Below, in pieces: positions 41,572-52,536 of a stretch of DNA of 64,000 bases. A program made the translations under genes and the position numbers. The notes under the pieces are model-generated. The model made no database searches and was not told the DNA's origin. It was given only the letters and a program-made list of their open reading frames with translations. How positions within the stretch are numbered: position 1 is the first letter of the stretch; each line of letters opens with the position of its first letter. This DNA is from Eublepharis macularius (Eukaryota; Chordata; Lepidosauria; Squamata; Eublepharidae): NCBI RefSeq assembly GCF_028583425.1, contig NC_072805.1:10560501-10624500 (forward strand), in the 5' to 3' direction.

Positions 41572-42050
41572 GTTTGTTTGTTTGTTTTTGTGGTAACACT
41601 TCCACTTAAGTAAAGTCCAACTTTTCGGGTCCACCAAGTGCCATAGTCCTCCCCACCCCCCACCCACAGATTCACAACCTTCTTTAATTGACAAAAAAGA
41701 TGAAATGAATTGAAAAGCTGGAAAAAGAATATAGACAGTATCAGGAGAAGACGAGGTTTCTACTGGTCTTTTAACTCCTTTAGTCTCTAGAGGGCAGATT
41801 TCACAGTCAGTGGTGAAGTAGGCACCACCAACCACGGTCTTCATACAAGAACCACAACGCCAGATACCTACAGCTTTCCTCTTCATTTTGGTCTTGCCAC
41901 AGATGGAACAGGTAAACTTGGCATGCTGGCTAATTTCAATCTCCTTCACCATCTTCCTCAAGGAAGCTCCACAACAGGTATCATATTTACTCACAATTGC
42001 CAACTTTCTTGGGCCGCTTGGCCATCTTGCTACACCACAGACCACAGCAT
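41572..42050 (-). pseudogene. RPL37A: RPL37A processed pseudogene
   Basis: The minus strand from ATG at 42025 to TAG at 41762-41760 is an intronless copy of ribosomal protein L37a, a zinc-ribbon protein of the large subunit. The central part is well kept ([49 protein letters not shown], with the four zinc-ribbon Cys). An extra base after the ninth codon shifts the start (MAKRPKKVG, then out of frame) and a deletion damages the region after the last zinc-ribbon Cys pair. The coding part is 266 bp where the family needs 279, so it cannot make the protein. An A-rich tract (ACAAAAACAAACAAACAAAC on the minus strand, ending near 41572) may be the decayed poly(A) tail of a LINE-mediated retrocopy. 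No target duplication was identified. Confidence 0.92.
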
Positions 42051-42148
42051 TTTGATACAGTCCTCTTAATTAAAGGAATAAACTGCAACTGCTTCAATCT
42101 TTAACTCAGAAATTACAACACTGAAATAATGACATGATTCCAGTAATA

Positions 42149-42238
42149 TAGAAAAGAGTCCAGTAGCACCTTTAAGACTAACCAACTTTACTGTAGCAGA
42201 AGCTTTCGAGAATCACAGTTCTCTTCGTCAGATGCATT
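42149..42238 (+). mobile_element. SINE (CCAGTAGCAC family), 5' truncated
   Basis: AAAGAGTCCAGTAGCACCTT, AAGACTAACCAACTTTACTG, AGCTTTCGAGAATCACAG and TCTTCGTCAGATGCATT in order. It is flanked by a perfect 12-bp duplication ATTCCAGTAATA (42137-42148 and 42239-42250), showing target-primed insertion of a truncated copy. Confidence 0.88.
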
Positions 42239-42572
42239 ATTCCAGTAATAATACCAAACTAAATTTAAGTCACTCTCTTTACTCATTAATTTTCACATAC
42301 AAGTTTTTTCTAGTTACTTTATTCAAAGAGTGCATAAAATTTTCTCAAGCTCCCCAGCAAACAGCCTCTTCCTTGGCTGCTCAGCTCTGGACAGTGATTC
42401 TGTCATACTGTACTAAACCAACTTGCTTGCTCCCCATGTGCCTGGCCAAGTATAATCATCACCTCCTGGGCAAATATGTTTATTTGCTGGCATGCTAAAA
42501 TCTTTATATGTACATATTGCAGGGCTGAGGAGGCTGGCAATAGTGAAATGCCCCTGGCTTATACCAGTTCAT

Positions 42573-43137
42573 GGAAGAATGGAGAAATCAGAAGAAATCA
42601 ATGAAGAAATCAGAAGAAGACTGAGGCTTGGAAGAGCAGCTGTGAGGGAGCTGGAGAAGATCCTTAAAGATAAAGATGTCTCTCTGGGAACCAAGATAAT
42701 CCAAACGGTGGTATTCCCCATTACTATGTACGGATGTGAAAGCTGGGCGGTAAAGAAAGCTGACAGGAAGAAAACTAATTCATTTGAAATGTGGTGCTGG
42801 AGGAGAGTTTTGCAGATGCCATGGACAGCCAAAAAGACAAATAAGTGGGCACTAGATCAAATCAAGCCTGAATTTCCCCTAGAAGTTAAAATAATAAAAC
42901 TGAGGTTATCGTACTTTGGTCACATTATGAGAAGACAAGATTCTCTGGAAAAGTCAATAATGCTAGGAAAAGTGGAAGGCAGCAAGAAAAGAGGAAGACC
43001 TTAAACGAGATGGCTGGACTGAATGAAAGAAGCCACGTCTTCCAGTTTGCAGGATCTGAGCAAATCTGGTAATGATAGGATATTTGGAGTTCTTTCATTC
43101 ATGGGGTCGCCATGGGTCAGAAGTGACTTGATAGCAC
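42573..43137 (+). mobile_element. BovB (RTE) LINE, 3' end copy
   Basis: 565 bp with a perfect 12-bp duplication ATACCAGTTCAT (42561-42572 and 43138-43149). The plus frame encodes the RTE C-terminus (TMYGCESWAVKKADRKK-type, FEMWCWRRVLQMPWTAKK, SYFGHIMRRQDSLEKSIMLG, GKVEGSKKRGRP), then a stop (TAA at 43002-43004). The 3' end GGTCGCCATGGGTCAGAAGT, GACTTGATAGCAC is the BovB tail. 5' truncation is usual for this family. It is inactive. Confidence 0.93.
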
Positions 43138-43149
43138 ATACCAGTTCAT

Positions 43150-44539
43150 AGCAGCAGTGAATACGGGGAAGTGTTTTCACCTCAGAACCTAATTTTTACC
43201 TCCAAAAGAAATCCTTTGTATGTTTGTTGCCACTAAAAGTTTGTTCACTTTTCCTGAATGTTCATTTGAATAACGTCAGGAGGAGAACTTGGTGATGTCT
43301 GAAGACTAAAAAAACCCCACCCCAAGTATGACATATTTTGCAAAGCCTGCAGCACGCCTCAAGACTGCAAAAATCATATAGCTTTCATAAATATTAATAA
43401 TTATCCTCTAACACTGCTCTTATGCATTGCCTTTCATCTGAGGAAGTAAAATAATTTTTATGAGCAGAATGAATTAATGGAGGAATGTTTTGCCTCAAGC
43501 AAAAGTAAAGGAGGGGGGGGGGGGAAGAGCCACCAGGAATCCGTTTTCGTCTTGTTTCCTGCTGCTTCATTGAGTATACAAAATTAACAGTCTGGTTTGT
43601 ATATGTGGTATAGTTCAATCCAAATGGTACTGCAGAACAGTCCAATGTGTCCCTCCATTGGGCACCTCTGCACTCATTTTCATACTCTGTTCCTTGCCCT
43701 GAACCTTATTGCTGGCAGCCAGGTCAGTAGGTGCGGACAGCAGCCCTTCCTGCAAAGGAACGACATTGATTTGGGCTTTCTTTTTTAATGCAGCCATGCA
43801 CAGCGCGGCAAAAAGCTTTCCAGGATGCACCATGCTGCAGCTCAGCGTCCCCAGTGGCAACTCCGTGGAGAAGCATCATAGAGGCTTGAGTGGGAGTGGG
43901 GCTGTGGTGTGGTGGAAAGAGTTCTTGCTTTCCCCTTTGTGCCAATTTGCCAAACTGAAGCATTATTTTTTTGCCCTTCTGGGAGCCTGCAAATGCAGAA
44001 AAGGAATAGAAAGGCGGGGTATAAATGGAATAAATAGTTATTCTGTAATGAAAGGAAAAGAGGCTAGTTGTAGGGAAATATAGCAGAGATTGTGCAAAGG
44101 TTGCACATTGGAAATAATGAGAATAGATTCACACACACACTCCAGTGTAGCTCTGTAAGAATACTTTACTAAAGGATAAAAGTTAGGGTTACATTTGGAG
44201 AAAATAATAAATTGCTAAACTGACTTCATCTTGCTAGTAAAGTGATTTAGAGAAGAGACGAGAAGAAGTGAAAAAGTGGAAGTGAACAAAGAGCAATAAA
44301 ACGTCAGTACATAGCATCAATTAATTGCCCCCAATAAACAAACTGCCCAATAGAAAATCCTAATCCTGCTTCATTATGCTTAGTGACTCCCCTTTCTATG
44401 GCGGGAATCTTATTCGAAGCTCTAATGGTTACATTCAAAGTATGTTTACTAATTAAGTAGGTAACACAAACAGTTTAACTCGTTCATGACTGAAATGAAA
44501 ACGCTTGCTAATTCCCACACTAGTGCCCTGCTTATTATG
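43150..44539. other. Unannotated stretch
   Basis: No gene. 43894-44040 may be a SINE (ATAGAAAGGCGGGGTATAAA near the end is a SINE-like tail). A G run lies at about 43513-43524. 44100-44500 has LTR-like AATAAA-rich text without identifiable ends. Confidence 0.35.
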
Positions 44540-44772
44540 CTTTATTTTTTATATTTATATCCTTTTTTCCCTCCTTGATGATGACCCAAAGCAGCTTTTC
44601 GCTGTGTTCTCCCCTCTTTTCCCTTATCCTTACAACAGCAATCCTGTGAGGTAAGACAAGCTGAGAGGTTTGTGATGGACCCAGGGTATCCCAGCAAGCT
44701 TTCCCGTCAGCTGGGATTCAAACCTGATCATCAAAAGTCCTAGTCCAATGGTCTAACCATTAGGCCACGCTA
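44540..44772 (-). mobile_element. tRNA-derived SINE (GTGTGGTGG head family)
   Basis: CTTACAACAGCAATCCTGTG, AGCTGGGATTCAAACCTG (box B antisense) and GTCTAACCATTAGGCCACGC (box A-side antisense) in order. A complete but diverged minus-strand copy. Confidence 0.75.
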
Positions 44773-44882
44773 GCCCTTTTTGATGACCGTGATGCTGAAT
44801 TTGCACAGGTGCGTAACATTCTTGCTTCTCCCCTTTTCCGGACATCTCATGTGGTTCTTTACATTCAAATTGTTCTGTCTTT

Positions 44883-45053
44883 GGCTGTTTTCACACTGCT
44901 TACTGGCCATGGAACATAGTGCCAGGCTCCTGGAATGACAGCGTCTTCCTGGTGCGATTCTGCAGTTCTCGCACAAAATTGAGCCAGGAAGATGCTGTCA
45001 TTCCGGGAGCTTGGCATGATGTCCCGTGACCAGTAAGCAGTGTGAAAATGGCC
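44883..45053. mobile_element. Palindromic MITE
   Basis: 171 bp. GGCTGTTTTCACACTGCTTA (plus CTGG) faces GGCCATTTTCACACTGCTTA on the other strand, and pairing continues through most of the element (GCCAGGCTCCTGGAATGACA). It is flanked by TTT (44880-44882 and 45054-45056). Harbinger-like by terminus and 3-bp target. Confidence 0.88.
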
Positions 45054-45056
45054 TTT

Positions 45057-46311
45057 GTTCTGAAATTATGCTTTTATTCCTTCATAATCAAAATATGTTG
45101 TGTCATTTTAATTCAAAAAACCAGGCTTCCACATGTTAAATTGTAGATCCGAGTGAATTTCCTTTTCTGATACTGTATCTATCATCACACATTTTTTATT
45201 GTTACAGCATTAGTCATCTTACTCTAGACATAGATGTAGTATATTTTTTTATAGCAAGTTAAAAGCTATGATACAGGAAATTGCTACTTCAATAAGCAAA
45301 TTTACTGGTAACCATGATATATTACAAATTAATCCTTCTGTTTTATAGGCTATTCCCAAATCAGAGGGAATAAAAATGGAAAAAAGCCCCAAATGCAAGG
45401 CAACTAATTAAAAAAAAAAGTTGGAAAACAATTATGATTAAAATGAGACATTTCCATGATTCCTTATAATATGACTCAGTTTAACCATATTTTTCTCCAA
45501 ACTGTTTTTGTCATTTCAAAGAACTCTATTGTTGTTCACTTTGGGTAGTGAGAACAATAGTGGTACGCTTTCAAATCTATTCCTATGCATGTTTACTCAA
45601 AAGGAAATCTCATTGAGTTTAATGGGCCTTCCTCCTAAGTAGGTGGGTAAGGAGTTGCAGCCTAAATTCCATATAACAGTGCAAAACTAATATAATTCCC
45701 GCTGGTGCTCTGTATCCAGCTATGGGCCACATACCCATAAAAGCAGACAAATATATGTATATGCAGTTTATACATGCAAATGTATAGTCTATTTTCAAAA
45801 AGTCCCAATCTTGCTACTCCGCTATATAGGAATGGGAAGAAAAATAATGGTTAAAATCCACCCTATTCTCCTTTCCTTCCAAACAGCTAATGGGATTTCA
45901 GTGAGGAAGGGGATTTTTTTTTCCAAAATTCACATCTTTAGATAAAGCTGTTGGTTCCTTTTATTCCTTTCTTCCTCTTTTCAAAAAGAGGTTTCTCATT
46001 TGCTTCTCTTTGATTTCTCTTTGAAGAGAAATCAATTCAGCCTTATGTGTCTTCAGCCGTTGAGGTTGTTTTACGGTAAACACCCCAGGGTGGTACTGTA
46101 GCAGGAGGACAGAAAGGCTTGGGAAAACCTGCCTGCCTCTGAGCATCTCCAGAGTAAAATTCTGAAATTTTGCAGAACCTCCCTTCCTGCCCTTTCTCTC
46201 TTCAAATTTCTCTTTGATCAAAAGAGAATTGATTAAAAACTGATAATAAATTCTTTAAAAAGAGGACAAGAAAGTGATTGTTGAATTTCAGGGAGATTTA
46301 GTGGTTATTAG
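45057..46311. other. Unannotated stretch
   Basis: AT-rich, no gene. 45580-45665 (CTATGCATGTTTACTCAAAAG, CATTGAGTTTAATGGGCC) is a fragment of a very common reptile palindromic repeat, also present inside 5353-6535. Confidence 0.4.
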
Positions 46312-46555
46312 AGAAGGGCACAAACTGGGAAAATGGCGGTTCACCGCATTTCATGAACCACAAATCCTGAACTGGCATGAAATTGCCTGGTTCGAGATCA
46401 TGAACTAGTTCATTTGGTTTTTGAATATGTCACTTCCGGGTCAGCAGAAGGTCTGCAGAAAGCCCACCGCCCCCCATTGCCTAGGAAACGGATTGATTGA
46501 TGCTGGCCTGTCTGCAGTGACGAACTGAAAAATGAACTACTGGCCTACAAATCTG
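46312..46555. repeat. hAT-like fragment interrupted by MITE
   Basis: AGAAGGGCACAAACTGG, then GGTTCATGAACC-like short palindromes and CCCCCCATTGCCTAGGAAAC, resembles the start of the block at 712. Its right part, if any, lies after 47220 and was not recognised. Confidence 0.35.
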
Positions 46556-47217
46556 GGCTGTCGTCACACGGGCATCTCTTCCATTAAATTTACAGCATAT
46601 AGCATCCTACCTGTTATCGGCACAGTAACGTTTCTTTGGGTCACCTAACGGCTCTTCGCGCCACCAGCTGTCCACACCGAAGCACTCTGTTCTGTTCTCT
46701 CTAACTGCGCAGAAGCAGCTCCTCCCCCTTTTTTTTATTATTCTGGCGTTTAATTCCGCTATAATGGAATAACAGCATATAAACATTCGGTTAGAGCAAA
46801 ACATTGCGACCCTTTTGTTTTTCCAACTTTGAAATTATATAAATAGCCCTTTGCCCGCAGAAAACTCCCTGTCTGAAGTGATCCCCATCGCTGAAGACTC
46901 TGCCATGGCGATTGAGTCATTTTTACTTCAGCAGAAAGTTTGCATTGTGTTATGTCGTTATGGCGTTATAAGGACATAATAAAATTTAAAAAAAGGGGGA
47001 GTCGCAGGAAGAAATGGATTCTGGGATTGAAGGGAGGGCATAGGACGTTGCGAGGCGAACTACATCGATGTGAGGCCTTCACACTGAGGCACAAAATAGC
47101 GCGACTATCAAGCACAAAGCAGAAGAGAGAAAATCGCTACAGGGTTGGAATAAGGTGGGTGTTTGCTGGGAAATAGCGCCATTTTAGCGCTAAATAAAAG
47201 CCCGTGTGACGACGGCC
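46556..47217. mobile_element. MITE / non-autonomous DNA transposon, 662 bp
   Basis: Inverted termini GGCTGTCGTCACACGGGC and GCCCGTGTGACGACGGCC (one mismatch) with a 3-bp CTG duplication (46553-46555 and 47218-47220). The interior has AT-rich and GTTATGGCGTTATAAGG-type segments and no transposase. It is larger than the other GGC(T/C)GT MITEs but shares their end type. Confidence 0.88.
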
Positions 47218-47274
47218 CTGGTGTAACCTGAAAGAGATGTTATCACATCAGGCACATTGTTTAAAATGTATCAC

Positions 47275-47440
47275 ATTGTTTAAAATTGGCTGCCTTTCTA
47301 CTTTACAGCACTCAAGGCGGCGTACAATGTATTTGGCATTGGTAGTGTAGGAATCAGTGATGATTATACTGACAACATTAATACAAATTATAATACAAAT
47401 TACAATTATAATACAAATACAAAAGATCTTCATGGCTTCC
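47275..47440 (-). repeat. SINE/LINE tail fragment
   Basis: CTTTACAGCACTCAAGGCGGCGTACAATG-type text is the antisense of the common LINE/SINE 3' region. It is followed by an AATACAAATTATA-rich tract. Confidence 0.4.
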
Positions 47441-47519
47441 TTTCTTCTTGCCCAGATGTGATTGAATAGATGGATAAATTGGTATGAATATGCCTTTATG
47501 ACTAAATTAACTTCTTACA

Positions 47520-47898
47520 TGCATAACTTCATATATGCATAACAGACCAACATGGGAATTCCAGGAAAAATGAAGAGATTTCTTTGAATTCGTAGCCGGA
47601 AGTTAAGAAATATTAAGAATCGTTAACATGGATATACAGCAACTACAAAACTAAGATTTTTAAAATGTTGAATATAAAATGTGATGTATATGATTGAATA
47701 TAGAATGTTGAGTATAAAACTTTGGGTATAAGTAATTGAGGCGAGGGAAAGGAGTAATATGAAATTTAGCTGTATCGTTATCTTGCTTATATTTTTTGCT
47801 ATAGCTTAAATCTATTATTCTGTATTCTCTTCAAGATCCTTTATGTACTTTCAAATGTTTCTCTTTTAAATAAAGTTTATTAAAAAAAATTAAAAAAT
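47520..47898 (+). mobile_element. L1-type LINE 3' end
   Basis: AT-rich 3' UTR-like sequence ending CTTTTAAATAAAGTTTATT, then an A-rich tail. AATAAA and poly(A) in this order, and resemblance to the L1 tail at 60700-60895, suggest a truncated L1. Confidence 0.45.
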
Positions 47899-49185
47899 GA
47901 TCTTCATGGCAGTAAAACTGGAGCGGCTTTTCAGCAATTGAGTGACAAGTTTGATGGGTTTTTAAAAAATTCCACAGTTGCTTCCAATGTGACTGTCAAC
48001 TCATCTCCCACTGGCTAATGCCCAGACTGATCTGGGGATGTCTTCATATGAATGAAACACATAAAAAAAAATCTTCATGCATTTGTGCACACAAACTTAC
48101 AAAGCAACGATTCTTGGAACAGGCTTGCTGTCACCATGGCCATTATAAACAAGGAGAAAATGTTTCATGTGAACTTATCTCATGGTGCACTTTGCATCAG
48201 GAACTCTTGCCAGAAAGATAACCAGAAAGTATAATAAATTATGCTCTTTTCTTCTCTCCATCTTGCTCTTTGTACCTAAATGGATCATTCCAACATTTAA
48301 TTAAATTCTGGCTATGATGGACTATTTGATTCAAGTTCATGTAAGAGTCTTACGTTGGTCATAATGCAGAACTATACACTTCAGCTACACAAAGAGACAG
48401 TTCAGAAGTCTACCAAAGCAGTATGGAATTAGCAACTGGGAATAAAAATGCTGCCTGCCCCAAATCATATGGCATCTGGTGGGACCAGACCATATGCATG
48501 GACACTCCATCGGAACAGGGAAGATATTTAGTATGAATCAGGCATGGCCAGTTCCAGAAGATGCCAAGGACTTAACAATGAGAAGATTTCCTGTTCCCAG
48601 TACTCTATTTTTTCTGGATTTCCTCTCTGTGCTTCATTCTACTCCTCTTTAAATATTGTTTAACTTGGTAAACTTCTAAAGTTAATTCTTTGTCAACTTG
48701 CTGAATGGCAATATTTACAACTACAACATCTATTGGTCTCCAAATATGATCCTGCAGCATTGTTTTGATTTCTCCCCTGGTTCTGGATACTTTCATTGAA
48801 TCAATGCAGAAAACGAAACCTACAATATTTGTAAATATTTGATGTCAAATACGATATTCAGAGTCTTAAGAATGAATGGAATGAGTTAGATAGTTTAATT
48901 TTACTAAAGGAATGAGATATGGCCTTAAACTCTACCTGTTGCTTCTATGGATCTTAAGTGGTGACTTATTCAGCAAAAAATTATGTTTAAGGTATATTGG
49001 CCAGTGCCACCACAGTGCCATTTTAGCAAAGGACTAAATACTAATTGCTGGCATTGTAACTTATATAACTGCTGGCATGTGTTGCATATCCACTTATTTG
49101 GTATTTTGCAGAGGAAGTTTTTACTCATAATAATTTTGTATTAGAATAATCATTGATTTTTGAAGTGACAGAAATAGAGTCAAAA
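47899..49185. other. Unannotated stretch
   Basis: No gene; short overlapping ORFs only. Confidence 0.4.
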
Positions 49186-49189
49186 TTCT

Positions 49190-51660
49190 AAATGCAGTTT
49201 TCAGTGACTTGCACACAGAGACAAAGAAATCTATTATAATAACCAATGCAAAGAAATAGAGGAAAACAACAAGAAAGGAAGAACAGGAGATCTGTTCTGC
49301 AAGATCAGGGAAATCAAAGGGAAATTCAAGCCACTGCTTGGGATGTTGAAAGATCAACATGGAAATACAGCATCTGATCAGGACAAAATAAAGGAAGGAT
49401 GGAAGCAATACACTGAAGAACTATACAGAAGAGATGGAAGGATGACAGATACCTGTAACGAAGAACCAGAATTATTAGAAAATGGAGTAAAAGCTGCACT
49501 CAAAGCAATTGGCAGAAAGCACCTGGAGTAGATTTCAAGCTACAGAAACTGAGTCCATCAAAATCTTGACAAGAATTTTTCAACAAATATGGAAAACAAA
49601 ACAATGTCCTACAGATTGGAAACGCTCAGTCTATATTCTGATTACAAAAAAGGGGGGTGCCAAAGAGTGCAGCAACTACCGGATCATCATGTTAATTTCC
49701 CATGCAAGCAAAGCGATGCTCAGAATTCTACAATGAAGACTCTTACCATATATGGAACAAAAAATGCCAGATGTTAAAGCTGGATTCAGGAAAGGAAGAG
49801 ACACCAGAGATCACATTGCAAATTTTTGATGGCTAATGGAACATACCAGGGAATTTCAGAAGAAAATCAGCCTGTGTTTTATAAACCAGCAAAAAAAGAG
49901 AGAATCACGGGGATTCACACTGGAATGAACAAAAAACACCGTGAAAAACTAACTAAGTCACAAATCAATAAACAATCAATTTATTTGAAAGAGAAATTTC
50001 AAAAAACATAATATGAAAAGTATATGCAAACATGTAAACTGCCACAGCTGTCTCTGAGGCTACGATTCATCAATACATCAATGGGGGTACTAGTTTCCCG
50101 TTTCTGCAAATCTTTTTCCAGGCAGTTCTTGAGAGGAGAACCATAATATGAAGATAAGGAGCATTCCCAAGACAAGTGAAACAAGCATATTGGCAGTCAT
50201 TGCAGAAACGGGAAAGGAAACACTAGTACCCCCGTTGCAGTTACTCTTCATTTCATCCTTGGCTGGACCTTTTGGACAATTCCCTTAATATCTTGTAGCA
50301 TGTTTGCACTTTAAAATTGGAACTGCTGTTACTCGAGGCATTGTCACTTTATATTTATCAGAATGGTCACTGTAAAAATTACTGGTGTACTATTTATAGC
50401 ACATTGCACTTTAAATGTTCTTCCAAGATGGATTTTTTTATGTGATCTGTTGTATTGATGAATTGTAGCCTCAGAGGCAACCTTAGCAGTTTACATGTTT
50501 GCACATACTTTTCATATTATGTTTTTTGAAATTTCTCTTTAAAATACATTGACTGTTTATTGATTTGTGACTTAGATTTCACGGTGTTTTTTGTCCATTC
50601 CTGTGTTTTATAGACTACAGCAAAGCTTTCAGCTGTATGGATCATGAAAAGCTATGGATGGTGTCAAAAGAAATGGAGTGCCACAACATCTGATTGTTTT
50701 GATATGCAACCTGTACTTTGGACTATTGTCAGGACAGAATAGGGGGAAACAGAATGTTTTCCATTTGGCAAGGGTGTCAGACAAGGATGTATATTATCAC
50801 CCTTCCTGTTCAATCTCTATGCAAAGTATATCATAAGGAAAGCTGGATTAGATTCAGAAGAAGGTGGAGTGAAAATGGGTGGAAGGAACATTAACGATTT
50901 GAGATATGCAGATGATACCATGTTACTGGCAGAAAACAGTGAAGATTTGAAACAACTACTGAAACAACTACCAAAGCAGAATTACAGCTGAACATCAAGA
51001 AGATAAAAGTAATTACTACTGAGGAATTACACAATTTTAAAGTTAACAGTGAGGAAATTGAAATTCTTCAAGATATCCTATTCCTTGGCTCAATCATCAT
51101 CCAAAAGGGAGACTGCAACCAAGAAATCAGAAGATTGAGACTTAGAAGAACAGCTATGAGGGAACCAGAAAAGATCTTTAAAGATAAGGATGTGTCTCAG
51201 GTGACAAAAATCAAAATAATCCAGACTATGGTATTCCTCATTACTATGTATGGATGTGAAAGTTGGACAATGAAGAAAGCTGACAGGAAGAAAATTGATT
51301 CATTTGAAATGTGGTGCTGGAGGAGACTTTTGCAGATACGGTGGATGGCCAAAAAGACAAATAAGTAGGTACTAGATCAAATTAAGCCTGAATTCTCCCT
51401 AGAAGCTAAAATGACAAAACTGAGGCTATCACACTTTGGTCACATCATGAGAAGACAAGATTCTCTGGAAAAGTCAATAATGCTAGGAAAAGTGGAAGGC
51501 AGCAGGAAAAGAGGAAGACCGAAAACGAGATGGCTGGACTTAGTAAAAGAAGCCATGCCCTCCAGTTTGTAGGATCTGGGCAAGTCGGTTAACAATAGGA
51601 CATTCTGAAGGCCTTTCATTCATAGGGCTGCCATAGATTGGAGGCAACAATGGCACATAA
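49190..51660 (+). mobile_element. BovB (RTE) LINE, long decayed copy
   Basis: RTE ORF pieces in order: a region before the RT (WKQYTEELYRRDGRM near 49400), RT start motifs, DYSKAFSCMDHEKLW near 50615, GVRQGCILSPFLFNLYA near 50773, the catalytic LRYADDTMLLAENSEDL near 50900-50950, then the C-terminus (ESWTMKKADRKKIDSFEMW, HIMRRQDSLEKSIMLG) and a BovB-like tail ending in ACACACACA near 51660. Numerous stops and frameshifts make it inactive. A 716-bp fold-back element is inserted at 49884. It is about 85-90% identical by eye to 42573-43137 in the shared part. Confidence 0.93.
49884..50599. mobile_element. Fold-back insertion inside BovB
   Basis: 716 bp flanked by a 13-bp direct repeat CCTGTGTTTTATA (49871-49883 and 50600-50612). 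Arms of roughly 160 bp (about 49917-50078 and 50457-50608) are inverted repeats (ACAAAAAACACCGTGAAA facing its complement). A second inner pair (GGGGGTACTAGTTTCCCGTT near 50085 and its near-complement near 50200-50230) is also inverted. It has no ORF. The long target duplication suggests a retro-mechanism rather than a cut-and-paste MITE; a Penelope-like element with inverted LTRs is one candidate. Confidence 0.8.
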
Positions 51661-51679
51661 CACACACAGATGTCCTTTT

Positions 51680-51965
51680 AAACTATTTGCCTATCTCCTG
51701 GAGCCTAACCGATGGTCAGTGAAAATGGATCCTCCGTACCCTTAATGTAGCTAAAAGACTCATGTTACAAACCAATTCAGAGGACCTTGCAGCTTTATCC
51801 ATATTTGAACATATGGCGTATAGACAACAATTTTGTACGAACTTATTTTTAGATACTTGGAAACCTTTTATAGATGCTTATGTGTAGACCTGCTCACTAA
51901 GTGTTGTCATATTTTTATTTCCTTCCCGTATGAGGTTTATTTGAAGTTTAAAAAATAAAATTAAA
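51680..51965 (+). mobile_element. L1-type LINE 3' end
   Basis: A plus frame reads DLAALSIFEHMAYRQQFC, then TWKPFIDAYV and a stop, similar to the L1 ORF2 C-terminus at 60540 (EWKPFIDFLHEMN). It is followed by a 3' UTR and an A-rich AAAATAAAATTAAAAAAC tail. Confidence 0.6.
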
Positions 51966-52533
51966 AAACCTTCTAAAGTTAATTCTAGAACTGGATCACA
52001 AGCAGTCTGCCACACCTCTCAGCTCCTTTAATTCATCATGTGCATGTTTTGCTTTTTCTGCATTATTGATACACACTTGGATTAATAAAAACTACCAGGC
52101 TTGGGGAACAACCAAACCTCGAAATAGTTGTACACATCAAGATTCTTATATGACATTTTTTTAATATGCTGGCCGTGTGAATCTCCAACATGGTAAAACA
52201 CCTCACAAAAATAACCCTTCCTGATACGACTGTATTGCAGATCACATCAAGGTTGCCTTCTTGTAGTATTTTATCAGTGCTTATGTGCATGTTAGTAATG
52301 AGCTGGGGGGGAAAGATATGCATACTGGACAAGAAAAATCTGTGAATATCTCTTCTGAGCACCTGTCTATTAAATTTCATCCATCTCTCTTTTCTTCTTC
52401 TCTTTTATCCCACATCTGTTGAGTGGATATTTATCGTACCTTCTTTCAAGAATGTTTGGTGGGACCCTCCTTTCCCCATTTAGCCTAAACATCCCATTAG
52501 GAAGATCAGGCTGAGAGAAAAAGACCAACTCTC
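51966..52533. other. Unannotated stretch
   Basis: No gene seen. Confidence 0.4.
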
Positions 52534-52536
52534 TGA

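Noticed and set aside
41560..42045. Functional RPL37A gene
   Set aside because: Extra base near the start, missing segment toward the end, no introns, and an A-rich tail: a processed pseudogene.
49190..51660. Active BovB element
   Set aside because: Many stops and frameshifts plus a 716-bp insertion within the RT region.
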